From contig NC_051090.1 of NCBI RefSeq assembly GCF_901709675.1, positions 11,169,342 to 11,233,341 of the forward strand: a stretch of DNA of 64,000 bases. Reading direction: 5' to 3'. Every line of letters starts with the position of its first letter. Position 1 is the first letter of the stretch. Positions 42,487-54,596 of this stretch are shown here, one piece after another. The position numbers were made by a program, and so were the translations under genes. The notes beneath the pieces are model-generated. The model was not told where the DNA came from, did not search any database, and worked only from the letters and a program-made list of their open reading frames with translations. The stretch comes from Syngnathus acus (Eukaryota > Chordata > Actinopteri > Syngnathiformes > Syngnathidae).

Positions 42487-45033
42487 CTTTGGTCGGTTAA
42501 CAGGAAAAAAAGAGAACAAGTACAGGCTTGTGCATTAGTTGGAGTAAAGCAGCACAAAGTGACTAAAGACCCATTCACACGTGCCGTGCAAAGTGCGGTT
42601 TTGCGTTCACTGGCTCTCGTGGACCTGATTCAGCCACTTGCCAGGTTTGCATTTCATGGACAGAAAATCTGGTGGGAACTCAAATTTAAAAAAAATAAAA
42701 AATTGTTTGATTCGCACAACGTCATCCTTGGCCATGTGAACACAAGGAAGGGGCTTATCTTGCTTAAGGTCAAACGTCAGATCGCTTTTGCCCAGGCAAA
42801 CTAAATCTTTGCTGACAGACTTTGATAACACAAAGAATAAATCAACATTTCAGTTCTCACATGCCAGATTCATTGGCAGTGACTGAGCCCAGTTTGTTTG
42901 ACTGCGGAACGGTCAAGGTGGTGCGGGCCTTCCGCCACTAACAAAAACCTTCAACTGTTGCGACAAGTGTGAAAGGGAAACTCCAAAGTCGGCTTCAGAG
43001 GTCCTTCTTGGCGGACAACAGCAAACCTCCAATATCAAGCAACGTGCAAGGGACTGATATCATCATGCAAATGGGCAAGACAAGCAGAATGACTTTTTTT
43101 TTTTTAATGATAATTCCGACTCAACTCAAAGGACATTGGAATCTTCAAATGCAACATAAAGCCGGACCAATGACATTCTGACTGGTGCCAATTCATCCAT
43201 GCGGATACCTTAACAATGCCAAATTGTGGAGGCCAAAGTGTCAGGAGGCATTCCTCGTGCAAGCCATGCAGTTGGGACAACATTAATGCTGCTTGCATGA
43301 ATGCCCAACATGCCCCCCCCATCCGTTTCATGGGATGAACATCAACGGATGGCGAGTCATCTTTTACTGCAGTCAAGTAGCAGGTCGCAATCAAGGTTTT
43401 AACTCACCGTCCTTGGCAAGTCTCAAATAAATCGCGCAAATGTTAATCCAGTTAACCGCAAGCCATTGGAAGAGAAATTTTAAAACAAATCACAATCTTG
43501 CAAAGAACAAGTCAGTCTGGCTCAGTCATAAATACAGAAGAGATATATTCACATAAAAACATTTCCAATGCTCTCAGTTAAACCTCTAAAGTTGAACTAT
43601 TTGACATGTGAGGCTGGATGACTAAAGTGGTTCTAATTTCAAGATACAGCTTCCATAACATGTCAGGGACAGAAGTGGCCGCAGCAGGAAAAGTGAAGAG
43701 CCCAAAACAACCACCAAAGATATTCAAGGTCGATTTCAAGGTCAAGGTACAAGACCCCATCCCTACTGCGAATCCTGGAAGAGGCAATGTTGTATTCTGG
43801 TACTGCTCAGCTGCATTGTGTGCAGGGCGATTTGAATCTGTGCAGGCAGGGTACAATGAGGGGTCACGATGAGCACCGTATTCTGGGGAGAAATGTGCCC
43901 AATTTCCGGCTATGGGCAACGGAATAATTAGTGTGACGATCTCTAATTCGGTATGGGCAACAGGACCACTAGCCATTGTCATTCATTGTGACGGTATATA
44001 TTCACCTGCCTAACCTTCGAACGGCAGTAGGTGACCGAAACAGAATAAATGTCAGGGTGGTGGACTGCGAAGAAAATGAGGGGGAAATCCCACATCGCCC
44101 GAGTGAGGAGGAGATGGTGCAAGATGTCGCGCGATGCAGGAGGCTAGGCAGCCGAGGTGGCTCAGCAGTCGGCGCTATTCCTGGGATGGCAGCCTCGCAA
44201 TCTCCTCCTAACGTCTACCGGAGCTCAAACCACACTGACGTCATTTGGTTTGAAGTTAACCATCACTACGACAAAAGCAGGGGCGAGCCTTTGCTTTCAG
44301 TCGGCACCCGGCTAGGCTCGGCCTCTTCGGCTCGCTAGCCGTCCGTCTGCTAGCCGTGGCTAACACATGGCCGGTACCCAAAACACTGGCGGAGCCTTTC
44401 TCGTTGCCTCGGTCCTTTCCCAAAGGCAACGGCAGCAAGCGACGCAGAGTCCCCAACCCGCTCGAGGCCACGTTTACTTACTGTTTGTTGCTCTGCTCGT
44501 AGTGAAGGCGGCCAGTGGACGAAATGTGAGAGCGGCAAGGAAGGAGCAAGGAAAGACAGGAAGGCGAGGTTGGACGCATGCTCGTCATGTGTCAACATGG
44601 GGGAAGGGGACAAGAACCACGTTTGCACCTCGCTCCTGTGACGTTGTGATGTAACTAAGGTGCTCAAATTAACATATGGCCTAAAAAAAAACTTTTGTAA
44701 CCATTGCATAAAGTATAGCTCCAGTTTTCCAAATACCACTTTAGATTTTTTTATTTTTTTTTGGTGAACAGTCTCTTCTTCCTGACACCAGTAATAAAGA
44801 AAATTGCGCTAAATCAACGGAGTGGTAACCTTTTTATTTGTTGAGTTCAATTTTTGTTCTATTAGTTTTTTTTCTGTTTAAATATCAAAATACTTAACAG
44901 ACAAACAATATTTGAATGATAGATGATACAAAAGGGGTTAAAAGAAATGTTTCATTTTTAAACCTTTTAACAAAGAAGGAAAGCTATTTTGCTGTTAAGA
45001 CTTGACAGAGTTTCAAGAGGCCATAAAGCATTA
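42487..45033. other. eef1d upstream intron and promoter region
   Basis: No coding frame with family similarity was found. The 44.1-44.6 kb part is GC-richer, holds a CRE, and probably contains the untranslated first exon of eef1d. 44.65-45.03 kb is AT-rich and contains the pycr3 3' UTR. Confidence 0.4.
44236..44243. promoter_or_regulatory. Full CRE palindrome TGACGTCA near the presumed eef1d promoter
   Basis: A perfect 8-bp cAMP-response element lies in the GC-richer stretch upstream of eef1d. Such sites bind CREB/ATF factors. Placement at a true start site is inferred, since no transcript start is visible. Confidence 0.4.
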
Positions 45034-46538
45034 TTATATATTGCTCCTTTGATCGGCAGACTTGCGACCGAGCTCCCTTGCTCTCTCGGTCGCAGACTCC
45101 ACCGCGGTCATGGCTGCCGCCCTCACCCCTCCTTGTTCCAGAGCGTGAAGCCCGTAGATGGTCGTCCCACCCGGGGTGCAGACCTCCGAGCGGAGCTGAG
45201 CCGGATGCTTCTTGGACTCGAGTAACAATTGGCCGGCACCCTGCGACAGAAAGCCGCGACACTGAGCCACTGCCACCAGAAAATAAGAGTCGTACTTGCA
45301 GAAGTTGTCAAGACTTTAACGTAAAGTCAAAAAGAGCGAATGGTATTGCTCGCTCACGCCGACCCCGATTGGCACAGATTGGAGACAGCCCTAATTTGTA
45401 GCTCGTCAAGGAAACTGACCAGAACAGTCTGAGCTGCGATTCTTTGGGCTAGAGCGGAGGGCATGCCCATTTTAACAGCTCCTTCCGCCAAGGCCTCCGC
45501 AAACACGTAGACCTGCAGAAGAAAAATAGCCCACTCAGAAACCGTCCACAAAATTCTCTGAATAGGTGGAACAATTGCAATATGTGAAAATGATCAGTCA
45601 TAAAGGAAATACAGAATATCCTGTATATGCCGTGGCCACACAAACGCTAGCTAGCATTTCAGTCGTCTGGGTTATTCAAGCCAGCACACTCACAAAAGCA
45701 ACCCCACTCCCACTGAGTCCGGTGTGGATATCAATCCAGGCCTCGGGTCCCTCTTCTACCAAACCACAGGGCTGCAACAAGGAGCACAACAGGGCGCCAT
45801 GCTCGTCTTTGGCGTGAGTTCCTCGTGTGAACAAGAGGGCACCTTGCAGAACCACGCAAGGAAGGTTTGGCATCAACCTGATGACACACGAACCCGCTGG
45901 CAGGAGCTACGAGGAAAAAACAAACAAAAGGCAGTGACTTGACAGAAAGAAGACACATGAGGCTCACTCTTTGGGCCGCTCACCTCCTCCAAGGTTGCCA
46001 GGGTGACCCCCGCCGCCACGGACACAATCGTGTGCCTGTCAGTGATGTGGAGTGAGATCTCCCTGAGAACAATCGGCACTAAATGAGGTTTTACTGCCAC
46101 AAAGATAATATTGGAACTGCAGACAACCTCCGCGTTGGAGTGAGTTGTGGAGATGCTCAGCTCCTGAAACCAAAGAAAAATGCGAGTTGCCACTTGGTGC
46201 GGTGCCGTTTCATAAAAACTGTACAACCTAACTCAAAGCGTGATATCAGTGGATTTTTTGACATATTCTCCAAACTGTTGTGAAATAAAACAAGGTATAT
46301 GATGCAACAAAAGTGTTACCTGAAAGCGTCCGAGGTTCCTGAAAGATGGGGCGCTCACTTTGACATTTGTAGGAAGAACATTCCCTTCAAAGACACCATC
46401 AAAAACATCGTTTTTGTTTCAACACGCCAGCCTGATTGTGTTACGTCTCAAATACTGACCACCAGACAAGATACCCTTGGCGATGCCGAAAGCCATGTTC
46501 CCTGCGCCGATGAAGCCGATTTGTAACTCGGAGTCCAT
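45034..46538 (-). CDS. pycr3: Pyrroline-5-carboxylate reductase 3
   Basis: Cytosolic NAD(P)H-dependent enzyme that reduces pyrroline-5-carboxylate to proline, mainly from ornithine-derived substrate. Six exons: 46538-46463, 46384-46320, 46163-45984, 45906-45694, 45512-45420, 45240-45034 give 277 residues (human 274). The Rossmann nucleotide motif GFIGAGNMA is at residues 8-16. [22 protein letters not shown] and [10 protein letters not shown] follow, and the P5CR signature [20 protein letters not shown] lies near the C terminus. The first donor is slightly ambiguous (GTGGTC at 46462, or GTCAGT three bases downstream), without effect on frame. It lies upstream of eef1d on the same strand, as in human 8q24.3. 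Confidence 0.93.
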
Positions 46539-46710
46539 CACGGATTCAATTTTAATCTGCAATGATCAGGTTAGACAAAAAGAATGGGTCAACTCGCAGG
46601 GCCAAGCAGCTTATTTTGGCCACAAGACAAGGCGTTGCACTTGGATTCAAGAGTCCAAGAATGATTCAAAAATAATTATTCCTCACTGAACAATGCACAA
46701 CAAAATAAAA

Positions 46711-47069
46711 TCCATCCATTTTCTGTACCGCTCTGTCCCCATGGGGGTCGCGGGCGTGCTGGAGCCTATCCCAGCCGTCATCGGGCAGTAGGCGGGGGAC
46801 ACCCTGAACTGGTTGCCAGCCAATCGCAGGGCACACAGAGATGAACAACCATCCGCACTCGCACTCACACCTAGGGGTAATTTGGAGTGCTCAATTGGCC
46901 TACCAAGCATGTTTTTGGGATGTGGGAGGAAACCGGAGTGCCCGGAGAAAACCCACGCGGACACGGGGAGAACATGCAAACTCCACACAGGGAGGGCCAG
47001 AGGTGGAATCGAACCCGCACCCTCCTAACTGTGAGGCGGACGTGCTACCCAGTGCGCCACAGAGCCACC
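46711..47069 (-). repeat. Full-length tRNA-derived SINE
   Basis: Read on the minus strand it starts with a tRNA-like head. The A box is TGGCGCACTGGGTAGCAC (47059-47042) and the B box GGGTTCGATTCC (47016-47005). A conserved fish SINE body follows, ending in GGATGGA. An 11-bp A-rich word, ACAAAATAAAA, occurs on both sides and is probably the target duplication. Copies at 7.7 and 36.3 kb lack the head. Confidence 0.88.
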
Positions 47070-47758
47070 ACAAAATAAAATAAAATAAAAAATAAAATCA
47101 ACTTAACACCACAAACAAAGTGCGTTTAAGTTATGTAAATTTGTAAATGATCTCTGTAGGACATGTAGCAATATTAAAATGACAACGAAATCGGATTTGT
47201 TTTTGTGGCTAGTTTTCTAACCCGGAAGTGAAAGGCCCGGTTGACTCTGCCCTAGTGGTTGGCGTGCCGCTTTCGTGACGTCGCCCTGAAGCCGGCTGCC
47301 AAACAATGAATAGTAAAGATGGGAGAACATATCGTAGAGCCCGACGTTCTCGATCCAGTCCTTTCACGACTTGGAAGTGCACGAAGCACCAGACACCCCG
47401 AAGACTTTTGCAGGAGGTTTCTGATCGGTAAATAAATTGTTTCAATGCAAGTCTTTGGGTGCCTCGCTTTCATTCAAACTTGGTTGTCATGTTGCTGCTG
47501 GGTGCACGTGTGGAACTTGTCCAAACAATGCCCACGAAAGAATGGAACGTTTACTGTCAGGAAATTCAGAATTCATCATTTGGTTTTTTTTCATAGAAAA
47601 TATTCAAGATTAAAATGCACTCTCGAATTCTCTTTCGGGCATACACAGGACTTATCGACGCTCTCGTGCGAAACTAGCGCGGCTTAACAACGACGCTAAC
47701 GTTAGCACATTCGTGCTAATATTATGTCATAATGAAGCGAGCGGTTTGATTTGCTTAC
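47070..47758. other. Spacer, no gene assigned
   Basis: AT-rich A/T-run sequence, then unique-looking sequence. A 41-codon plus-strand frame (47306-47431) followed by AATAAA is present but matches nothing I know. Confidence 0.35.
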
Positions 47759-48025
47759 AATTCTGATCTCTCCTTCAGGTTTGATGGAAGGAATCGCGCC
47801 CGTTTTAAGATTCAATCTCACGGCCAGTCCACTTTGGTACTGGCCAAGGTTCGCCAGGCAGTCCTCAGAGAAATGGCCATCACAGACGTACAGCTGTTGG
47901 TCGCTTGCTCGCGTGCTCCCAAAAATAAATTCCAACCATTTCTGGCGAACATTTTTATCTTTAGGAAGACTGAACAAACTCATAAACCTTTCGCAGCCAA
48001 ACACGCATTTTCGCCACTTGCACAT
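47759..48025 (-). CDS. THAP-domain first exon (gene or pseudogene)
   Basis: From ATG at 48025, 89 codons run to a good GTAAGC donor in phase 0. The peptide is a THAP zinc finger: MCKWRKCVFGC with the N-terminal cysteines, FSLPKD, KWLEFIFG tryptophan block, and CDGHF as the C-x2-H pair. LGQYQSGLA and the AVPTIF-like end AIPSI follow. THAP domains bind DNA through a C2CH zinc site. No downstream exon was recognised at lower coordinates, so this may be an isolated exon or the start of a gene whose body is diverged or lost. Confidence 0.7.
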
Positions 48026-48630
48026 TTTTTAAACTAAAACGTCGCAACTCCAAAACGTATAGTTGTCAGGAGTCTGATTTGGTGCGAGAGGAACTACTTG
48101 CCTGGCTGCAGAGCGCACTTGGAGGCGTGGCTCACCGTGAGAGGGGTCTGATGACTCACTTGTGATCACCGTGGGTTGGACCTCAGCGGTGGACTCTGCC
48201 CACGCGGATTCTCGTCCTTTAAGCGCCTTCTTTTAAGGAAATATTGACACATGGGCATCAGTGCCGGCTCTACGCAGGGGCAAGAGGGGGCAACGCCCCC
48301 TCAAACAGATGTCCTGCCCCCTCGAATCAAACTTTTAGAAGTGAAAAATCCGCTGATAGAAACACACGTTAATCAGCCCCCTCTCTTCTCTCATGTCGGT
48401 GCAGTGTGTCCTCACACAGCCTGCTGTCAGGACTCCGCGCCCCTCCGTAAACATCCAATCACTGTGAGTATGCAAATGAGGCAAGACGCAGCCAGAGAGT
48501 GTCAAGTTACAGTCAGCGCGGTAGGAGTTGGAAGAAACAGTAAAAACTCCACCAAACTCGTCGTAATGACCCGTGATATAACTAATGATTAACGACAACT
48601 CAAATAATAGTTAATATAACATTCATATTA
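48026..48630. other. Spacer between THAP exon and mariner element
   Basis: Upstream of the THAP exon. No recognised gene; no clear promoter element. Confidence 0.3.
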
Positions 48631-50718
48631 CCGTAATTTTCGGACTATAAGTCGCGGTTTTTTCATAGTTTGGGTGGGCGGGCGACTTATACTCAGGAGC
48701 GACTTGTATATGTTTTTTTTCACAAATTTTTACTTGATCATTAACACATCACTTACAAGTATAGTTGACCACTTCACATGTTATTTTTAGTATAGTTGAT
48801 CACTTCACATGCTTTGATATCTTTATCTTGAACATATTCAAAACATGAAAAATAGAGAGAAAAAATCAAATAAAGTAATTAACACTTTAAAGCGCCATAT
48901 CCTCTGGACATGTCCTCTGTCACCAGGATGACATAAAGGACGAGAAATTTGATCGATGGATTTAATGATTTGGAGTGACACAAATGGTATGCTAATATTG
49001 TTGTTTATGTGATAGTTATTTAAAATATAGTTTATATATCGTTGTATGGGCCTGTGGAATAATTTGAACTGCGGCGCGGCACACGGCATTGTTGACAAAG
49101 GACGATCGATGGATTTAACGAATTGGAGTGACACAGATGGTTTTATAAACATGTTATTTATGTAATAGTTTTTTTTAAATAACTGAATGTTACGTCAGGC
49201 CCGTTCTCAGCTCCTCGTTTGTCACGTTAGCATACCGTATCGTTTAGCCCAGGGGTGGGCAAACTTTTCGACTCGCGGGCCGAACTGGGTTCTAAATTTG
49301 GACCGGAGGGCCGAACCAGGAGCAGATGGACGTAGTGTTTGTGTGAAGTAATATAAGCGACCTGTAAAGGTCATTGCATAAAAGATTTTGGCCTTTAGTA
49401 TGTAGTAAAGCATGGATATTCAAAACAAGTTTTTTGAAAACAAATGCATTTATTAACAGCATTAAAAAAAAAATCACTAAAAAACTGCTATCAGTGATTC
49501 TCATAAAATACGACACTATTATTATGAATAACAGTCTCCATCACTTCAGTGCCTGCAGGTCAGATTAATGAAAAATGTTTATCTTATGAGATCACATCAA
49601 ACAGCAAACATTCTGACCAAATATATCATCTTGAAGAATCGGTGAAAGCATACATCCAAATAAAGTAATCAAAACGGCAACACGCTGAGGGGTATCTGAA
49701 CATCAGAGCAGAGTTTTAACTCACAAACACCTGGTAACAGAGGTGAGGAAACGGGAAACACTTCCTTAAAGTAAGCGTTAAGAACTTTACAGGTTAAGAT
49801 TAGTCGCAAACAGGTGGTGCATCAATGTCCTTGAGCATCCTGCATTGTTTGAAAATGAGAATGGTCGCTAGTTTCAATCCCTGCTATGTGTACAAATCAT
49901 ATTCAAAATGCATTTTTTTACAACAAACTTGAGAGCCTCCCCTTCATTTTCAGTGGGAACAGTGTTGTTGGTCTCCCTTTTTTGCTAGTGCATCATAGTC
50001 TGGAGTAAAATTTGTTGTGGCAATTCTTAGGAGAGATCCGTTTACCTCGATCTGTGACGGGTTGATGTGGCTGAACGTCACGTCGCGTACGTCGAGCCAA
50101 ATTGGCCACTCTTAACATTCGGCACTCACTTCTTTTCTTCGGGCCACTCATTTTAATGGAAGGATTCCAGGGGAAGGTTTGTGGGAGGCTTTAGCGTAAA
50201 ACTGTATCTGAAAGCTCAGCGAGCGAATTACAAGAATGCTGTCGTCACAGCCCACGCTCTAAATTCGGGACTGATACAAATAGAGCGCGAGTGCGCCATG
50301 TCCGTACTACTGAGTACGTACGTACACGCACTTGTGAGTGTGCACCGAGCTTTCTGACACGGCTTCCGGTAGTAAATGCGCAGGCGAGCGGTTCCCCATC
50401 TACTGGGGAAACGCAGTCATTGCAGGCAAAATGACCAAAAAAAAAGTTTAATAATACAATTAATTCAGGGTTGGCGGGCCGGATTAAACGGTCCCGTGGG
50501 CCGGATGTGGCCCGCGGGCCGTAGTTTGCCCACCCCTGGTTTAGCCTGTTGTTGCTCGTTCATGTCTGTTCTTGGTGTTGGATTTTGTCGAATAAATTGC
50601 CCCCCAAAATGCGACTTATACTCCGGAGCGACTTATATATGTTTTTTTTCATATTTTTGGGCATTTTATGGCTGGTGCGACTTATACTCCGGTGCGACTT
50701 ATAGTCCGAAAAGTACGT
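48631..50718. mobile_element. Tc1/mariner-type element, split by a hAT insertion
   Basis: Both ends carry TTTTCGGACTATAAGTCGC-type inverted repeats next to TA. GCGACTTATACTC words are repeated inside each end. The middle is taken up by the hAT at 49250-50538; the element itself is about 800 bp once that is removed. No transposase frame. Confidence 0.8.
49250..50538. mobile_element. hAT element (1289 bp) nested in the mariner element
   Basis: Inverted ends CAGGGGTGGGCAAACT and AGTTTGCCCACCCCTG are flanked by a perfect 8-bp target duplication, GTTTAGCC, at 49242-49249 and 50539-50546. GGGCCG-rich subterminal repeats (CGCGGGCCG) occur at both ends. No intact transposase is visible. Confidence 0.92.
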
Positions 50719-51254
50719 TATATGTTCCCCCCCCTGAGAGATTGCCACCTTATTGTGGTCAGGGGGTTTGCGTGCCTCAGTGACCCTAAGAGCAATACCA
50801 GCAGAAGCTTTAATCTTCAGGTGGGACACCCAAGCTGGACAGGTCTTAGTGTGGAGGCCTGACAGAGTGCAATCCACTTCTCCAGGTTGAGATCTGGACA
50901 CACAGCTAACAACTGCCGTGAAGAATACACTAACAGTGTTAAAAATGTGTAAAAAAAAAAAAGAACATGCCCCCTTCACATTTCTGACTGCCCCCTCTTA
51001 TGTGCATTCCTAGAACCGGCCCATTGGGCATGCTACTGGGCGCTTCAGTTTCAGTCACCAAATGCCACCTTTATGTACAAAATGTCATAAGAGGCATAAT
51101 GACATTACAGCGCCATGGATCTAGAGCAGGGGTCACCAACACGGTGCCCGCGGGCACCAGGTCGCCCGTGAGGACCGCATGAGTCGCCCGCAGGACTGTT
51201 CTAAAATTAGCTAAAATCGCGGCACTTGTCAGTGAGCTGCATCTATTTATTTTA

Positions 51255-52072
51255 CAGTCAAACCTCGGTTTTCGAACGTCCCGGTTCTCGAACAAATCAG
51301 AATTCGAACAAAAAATTCGAGTTTTTTTGCTGTGGTTGTCGAACAAAATTCGGAGGTCGAACCTCGCGAGATGAGCCGGGAGGACCCGAGAAAACCCGAC
51401 CGCGCGGCCCGGATGCCGACTGACTCCGTTGTTATTGTATTTTCGTTACTTTGAGGATTGTATTAACCAGAGCTGTGGACTCGGTCGGATTTTTGCACCT
51501 AGTCCGAGTCCGGCCTCTTGACCACGAGTCCGAGTCCGGCAAAAATGACCAAGTCCGACCGAGTCCGAGTCTCCGAGTCCGAGTCCACAGCCCTGGTTAA
51601 CCCCTAATCATGCCTCCAAAGAAAGCAAGTGGGAGCAGTAAAGCCATCCTAAAACACAAAGACGCTCTTAAAGCAATGCGACAGTGAGCGCCCGGCGCAC
51701 TGCGGTTGCGCAATCGGACCAAATTAAGCTCCCTGCGCACTGAGGTCCACTTAAATTTTGGAAAGTACATCAGGACTTTAAAAAATATTTTCTAAATTTC
51801 AGCTACGGCTCTGTCACAATAATGCAACCAGCGCGGGGCAGTTGCGCGGTGGGCGACGCGCTACGGTTGCGCGTTCGGCGGTGCGCTGCAGTTGCGCAAT
51901 CGGACAAATATGTGCAAATGAAAAACTGCTTAAAAAAAGGCGTTTTTTTGTCTTGAAACAAATTAATTTTTTTCAATTATTTGTAATGGGAAATATAGAT
52001 TCGGAATTCGACCGATTCGCTTCTCGAACCGCCTTCTGGAACGGATTGTGGTCGAAAACCAAGGTTTGACTG
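51255..52072 (+). mobile_element. Tigger/pogo-like element inside composite A
   Basis: Ends CAGTCAAACCTCGGTTTTCG and CCAAGGTTTGACTG are flanked by TA. Internal GTTGCGCGNTCGG words repeat several times. The start of a transposase-like frame remains ([20 protein letters not shown]), soon stopped. Non-autonomous. Confidence 0.85.
51468..51595. mobile_element. 128-bp palindromic MITE inside the Tigger-like element
   Basis: A foldback unit with ends CAGAGCTGTGGACTCGG and CCGAGTCCACAGCCCTG. The equivalent place in copy B has no insertion, which fixes the ends. The flanking 8 bp (GTATTAAC, TGGTTAAC) look like a mutated target duplication. Confidence 0.85.
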
Positions 52073-52570
52073 TATTTTTGCTATTCTTGTTAAAATCACA
52101 CTTACATGTGAACTGGAAATGACAATAACACATAGCGAAAGCCAAATTGAGCAAATTGGCTATTTCAGAAGTGTGTGTCAAACTGGTAGCCCTTTGCCTT
52201 AATCAGTGCCCAGGAAGTAGCTCTCGGTTTAAGAACGGTTGGTGACCCCTGATCTAGAGAATCGTTGGCGCCGTTGGCTGCTTAAAGTTGCGTTGATCAC
52301 ATGTTTAAGATCACGTGAACATTCAAGATGGCGACCATCGCGTTGTTTGTTTATGCTTGTCCTTATATGCCGGAGACATGAGATAGTTAAGATAAACTAT
52401 TTTATCCCCGAGGAAAGAGCTCGGAAATGTAATGTCGGGGCACCGCCATATTTGGTGTATGAAGGGCGTGGTAATATTGGTGTATTATTGGCTACTGTGC
52501 CCCGGGCCCGTGCACGTTTGATGGCCAATATGTCACATATTGAATAAAATGATTCCAGAAATATACTTAC

Positions 52571-52861
52571 TTTTACGTGGTTACTTGCTGTTCCATTGAG
52601 AGTTGGTATCGATCCCGGGATGAGTGAAGGATGTCCTGCTAATCCACATTTGTATTGTCCCAAATTGTTGAAACAATCGTCCGTAAAATGTTTGCCACAA
52701 ACTACCACACGTTTTGGGAGTTGTTTGGGCATATTCGATGCATAAATAAACTCCAACCACAAGCCTTTCTGTGGTTCGGATGTTGGAAGAAGAAAGAGGT
52801 TTTTGCTGTCCTTGCTACACTGTGGTACAGAGCAGTTTCTGTGTTTTTTTTTGGCTTCCAT
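52571..52861 (-). CDS. Second THAP-domain first exon
   Basis: From ATG at 52861, 97 codons run to a strong GTAAGTA donor in phase 0. THAP features: NCSVPQC cysteines, FLLPTSEPQK, WLEFIYAS, CGKHF as the C-x2-H pair, then NLGQYKCGLA and SIPTL as an AVPTIF-like box. It is clearly related to the exon at 47759-48025 (shared NLGQY..GLA and I-P ends) but far from identical. No later exon was identified in the transposon-rich 4.5 kb below it. Confidence 0.72.
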
Positions 52862-53840
52862 GTTATCCTGCTTTACCTGCGAAGTTGTTTGTGTTGAAAA
52901 TTCCGAGGGGGTACATTAAAATTGTGAGGCGGGGTTAGTGACGTAGAAAACCGATCTGCTAAAACAGCCCATTTGATTGTGCTGTTCGAATTATGGTGAT
53001 ACAAACAGCCATAGGCAAGGGAAGTGTGTCCTCTGCTGGGGACTTGTGATACTGCGCCTGATCTCTACTATGTTGCGGATGTCCTTTGACCCCAAGTTTT
53101 GAACCCTCGGAACTAACGTCGACTTCCCCGATTTCTGAAAACTGACACGCAGAACGAGCTTCCGTGGCTCGACAACACTGTTCACCCAGAATGGACAAAC
53201 TGCGGCAGGGTTTCTACTTTGTTAATTTAAAACTTGATAAAAAATCGTTTGTGATTTTGTATCCAGTCCTGGATATTTTCTGACAAACACATGATGTCTG
53301 TGGACAATATAGTATTACTGTGCCAATTTATAATGCATGTTGGATTTAAGATTTATTGCGATTGATATCACAATTTAAAGAAATTGTATCGTTTTACAGA
53401 TTTGTTTTCTTATCTTATCAAGTTATATTTAGCGTGACAAATCCCAAATGTCCGTTATTGGTGCTGCAGGTTTCTCTATTGAGCCATCATTGTCATGCCG
53501 CTTTTCATTTTTCCTGATGTGCTTTCACCGACTTCTCCAATGCAATTAGATAGTCGTGTTAATCCAATAGCCAACGCGGATTGTCTGCGTTGTTTGGCCA
53601 TCTGCCTGCCAGCTTGCATTTCCACAACGCATTTGACGGACACACACACACAGCACATCTGATCTTCCTAACGATGTGCAAAAGAGCCAAACACAATTGG
53701 CCTCCAATACTTTATTTTTATGCTTGTCCTCCATATGACTTTGTATTCACATGTGGTCAATGGAAGCCTTGATCAATAATAATAATATTCCAAATGTAAA
53801 AGAGTGAAAGCTCGCACAACAGACAAAGCAAAACGATATA
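52862..53840. other. Spacer, nothing recognised
   Basis: Upstream of the second THAP exon. AT-rich; no splice-consistent coding frame and no repeat body seen. Confidence 0.35.
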
Positions 53841-54522
53841 CAGTCAACCCTCGGTTTTCGATCACAATCCGTTCCAGCAGGCGGTTCGAGAAGTGAATCG
53901 TTCGAATTCCTAATCTATTTTTCCCATTACAAATAAAGAAAAAAAATTAATCCGTTCCAAGAAGGGAAAAAAAAAGCCTTTTTTAAGCATTTTTTCATTT
54001 GCGCATTTTTGTCCGATCGCGCAACTGCAGCGCACCGCCGAACGCGCAACCGTAGCGCGCCGCCGACCGCGCAACTGCACCGCGCTGGTCGCATTATTGT
54101 GACAGAGCCGTCGCTGAAATTTAGTAAATATTTTTAAAGTCCTGATGTACTTTCTAAAAATTTTAGTGCGCAGGGAGCTTCATTTGGTCCGATTGCGCAA
54201 CTGCAGCGTGCCGGGCGCTCACTGTCGCATTGCTTTAAGAGCGTCTTTGTGTTTTAGGATGGCTTTACTGTTCCCACTTGCTTTCTTTGGAGGCATGATT
54301 AGGGGTTAATACAATCCTCAAAGTAACGAAAATACAATAACAACGAACGGAGTCAGTCGGCACCCAGGTCGCGCGGTCGGGTTTTCTCGGGTCCTCTCGG
54401 CTCATCTCGTGAGGTTCGAACTCCGAATTTTTGTTCGACAACCGAAGCAAAAAATCTCGAATTCTTCGTTCAAATTCCGATTTGTTCGAGAACCGGCACG
54501 TTCGAAAACCGAGGTTTGACTG
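53841..54522 (-). mobile_element. Tigger/pogo-like element, stand-alone copy C
   Basis: Inverted relative to the copy in composite A. Ends CAGTCAACCCTCGGTTTTCG and CCGAGGTTTGACTG, flanked by TA at 53839-53840 and 54523-54524. 682 bp, no intact frame. Confidence 0.88.
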
Positions 54523-54596
54523 TACATATATTGTTGTGTGTCTGCATAAAAATTATCCAAGACATCTGACTGACTATTGCAGAGATCTTTTATATA

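Larger units (their letters stand above)
51127..52251. mobile_element. Composite hAT element, copy A
   Basis: Ends CAGGGGTCACCAACACGG and CGGTTGGTGACCCCTG are flanked by a perfect 8-bp duplication, ATCTAGAG (51119-51126, 52252-52259). About 307 bp are hAT sequence; the rest is a Tigger-like element at 51255-52072. The same composite occurs at 61628-62805. Confidence 0.92.

Noticed and set aside
47306-47431. 41-codon plus-strand frame followed by AATAAA
   Set aside because: Short, very basic, without recognised similarity or an acceptor that would make it a terminal exon.
51226-52069. Transposase gene in the Tigger-like element
   Set aside because: Only the first two dozen codons resemble a transposase start before a stop; the rest is repeat sequence.
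53476-53734. Minus-strand frames near 53.5 kb as a gene
   Set aside because: No motif, no splice sites in phase, and overlapping frames of similar quality.
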